Below the pieces are notes generated by a model. The model was not told the DNA's origin. It was given only the letters and a program-made list of their open reading frames with translations, and searched no databases. DNA of 30,165 bases, taken from the NCBI GenBank assembly GCA_009602725.1, contig WELB01000276.1, forward strand, positions 84,861 to 115,025. Direction: 5' to 3'. Positions 29,801 to 30,165 of the stretch are shown one piece after another (position 1 is the stretch's first letter; the number at the start of each line of letters is the position of its first letter). A program made the translations under genes and the position numbers. Source of the stretch: Spirogloea muscicola. Taxonomy: Eukaryota; Streptophyta; Zygnematophyceae; Spirogloeales; Spirogloeaceae.

Positions 29801-30165
29801 CGCCTGCGACGGAACGTCCGCGCGTCGCGCACGGGAAGGGCACGCAGGCGCTCGGACTGCCATCGAAGCATGCAATGCGTCGCCCAGATGCACGTCGAGG
29901 GATCGGCCACTACTACTTGGCAGACGGCACCGGCAGCGGAGGCAGGGGCAGGCTGTGCCCGGAGAAGGTGGAGGGGAGGGCGTCGGACATGGTGTGCGGC
30001 TGCCGCCGCGCCTGGAGCTCGCGGAGCCCGGCCAGGACGTGCGCGGCCCGGTCGGCGTGGTGCGAGTCCCCGGCGCCTGGGGACGGCCCGTGCCAGCCCG
30101 CATCGGCGGCGGCGGCGGCGAGGCAGGAGAGGGCGAGGAGGGCGGGCAGGAGGGCCCGGGGCGGC
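26879..30165 (-). CDS. GDP-fucose protein O-fucosyltransferase-like protein, 5' end beyond window
   Basis: A minus-strand multi-exon gene, open at the right edge. Well-supported exons are 30165-29917, 29681-29609, 29209-29160, 28964-28827, 28670-28581, 28041-27832, 27505-27250 and 27146-26879. Additional ones near 29500-29326, about 28465-28397 and 28230-28209 are probable, with some unresolved boundaries. The first exon has a signal-peptide-like core (ALLPALLALSCLAAAAAD), pointing to the secretory pathway. Family landmarks in order are NRYLLAHCNYGTVSHQLACM with LHRTLVVPE (nucleotide-sugar binding start), WEWKLYFDLDHAK, ADYLAVDLRRGDKYRV (the family's RRGD-type loop), RPISEVASCLRKAAKASNIT and LIFLASDAHALELQLL. 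The C-terminus is SLERLICAMARVFLAGDTSP then YSEHIHRLRKAMGS. These enzymes transfer fucose from GDP-fucose to Ser/Thr of folded secreted domains in the ER; plant relatives form a large divergent group. An acidic, Ser-rich insert (GSEDSDCDGQDSSSSASRSP) lies before the catalytic part. Acceptor specificity cannot be inferred. Confidence 0.85.
29745..29772. repeat. 28-bp poly-G run in an intron
   Basis: Twenty-eight consecutive G bases, followed by AAGGGGGGAGGG, lie in the first readable intron of the fucosyltransferase-like gene (between 29917 and 29681). On the transcribed strand it is poly-C; the plus strand could form a G-quadruplex. Length may be unreliable for sequencing reasons. Confidence 0.9.

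Overview
The window looks like nuclear DNA of a green alga (Chlorophyta, possibly a GC-rich trebouxiophyte-like lineage; this assignment is an inference). Genes are split into many small exons with GT-AG introns of mostly about 100-400 bp. Two encode plastid proteins (chloroplast SRP43 and a chloroplast-type CcdA), and one is a front-end desaturase of the plant sphingolipid delta-8 type. The sequence has assembly scars: isolated single N bases at 4546, 8227 and 25802, and a 118-base N gap at 15808-15925. They fall at or near the GC-rich 5' ends of genes.

Gene layout from left to right: a complete Sec14-like lipid-transfer protein gene on the minus strand (1891-4456, 7 exons); a small two-exon membrane protein gene on the minus strand (6436-7506); the cpSRP43 gene on the plus strand (8227-10389, 7 exons, 5' end lost at a single N next to a repeat); the cytochrome b5-fused desaturase on the minus strand (13142-15806, 8 exons, 5' end in the gap); the thylakoid thiol-disulfide transporter CcdA on the plus strand (21645-24549, 11 exons); an unrecognised small minus-strand gene (25163-25778) that needs a 14-nt intron to stay in frame, with a weak divergent plus-strand partner; and a GDP-fucose protein O-fucosyltransferase-like gene on the minus strand (26879 to beyond the right edge). 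For the genes called with high confidence, the splice phases I derived add up to a continuous reading frame. Only the fucosyltransferase has unresolved internal joins. The genes do not form a pathway; their proximity looks like ordinary eukaryotic gene order.

Between the genes lies a dense layer of related retroelement debris (about 0.35-1.0, 4.7-5.3, 7.9-8.2, 11.4-12.2, 15.9-21.5 and 26.5-26.6 kb). Nearly all copies are 3' ends only. At least three subfamilies (called A, B and C here) share a C-terminal peptide signature, roughly D-L/M-x-x-L-T-R-G-Y followed by a stop, and then carry subfamily-specific 3' tails, some with short hairpins. The longest copy (20325-21440) keeps a 371-residue open frame with a CCHC-type zinc finger and a restriction-like endonuclease-like domain but no reverse transcriptase. 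The 17.1-20.3 kb stretch is a patchwork of such tails in both orientations, with a 37-bp minisatellite inside it. A 139-bp MITE-like element with 29-bp inverted repeats sits in a desaturase intron.
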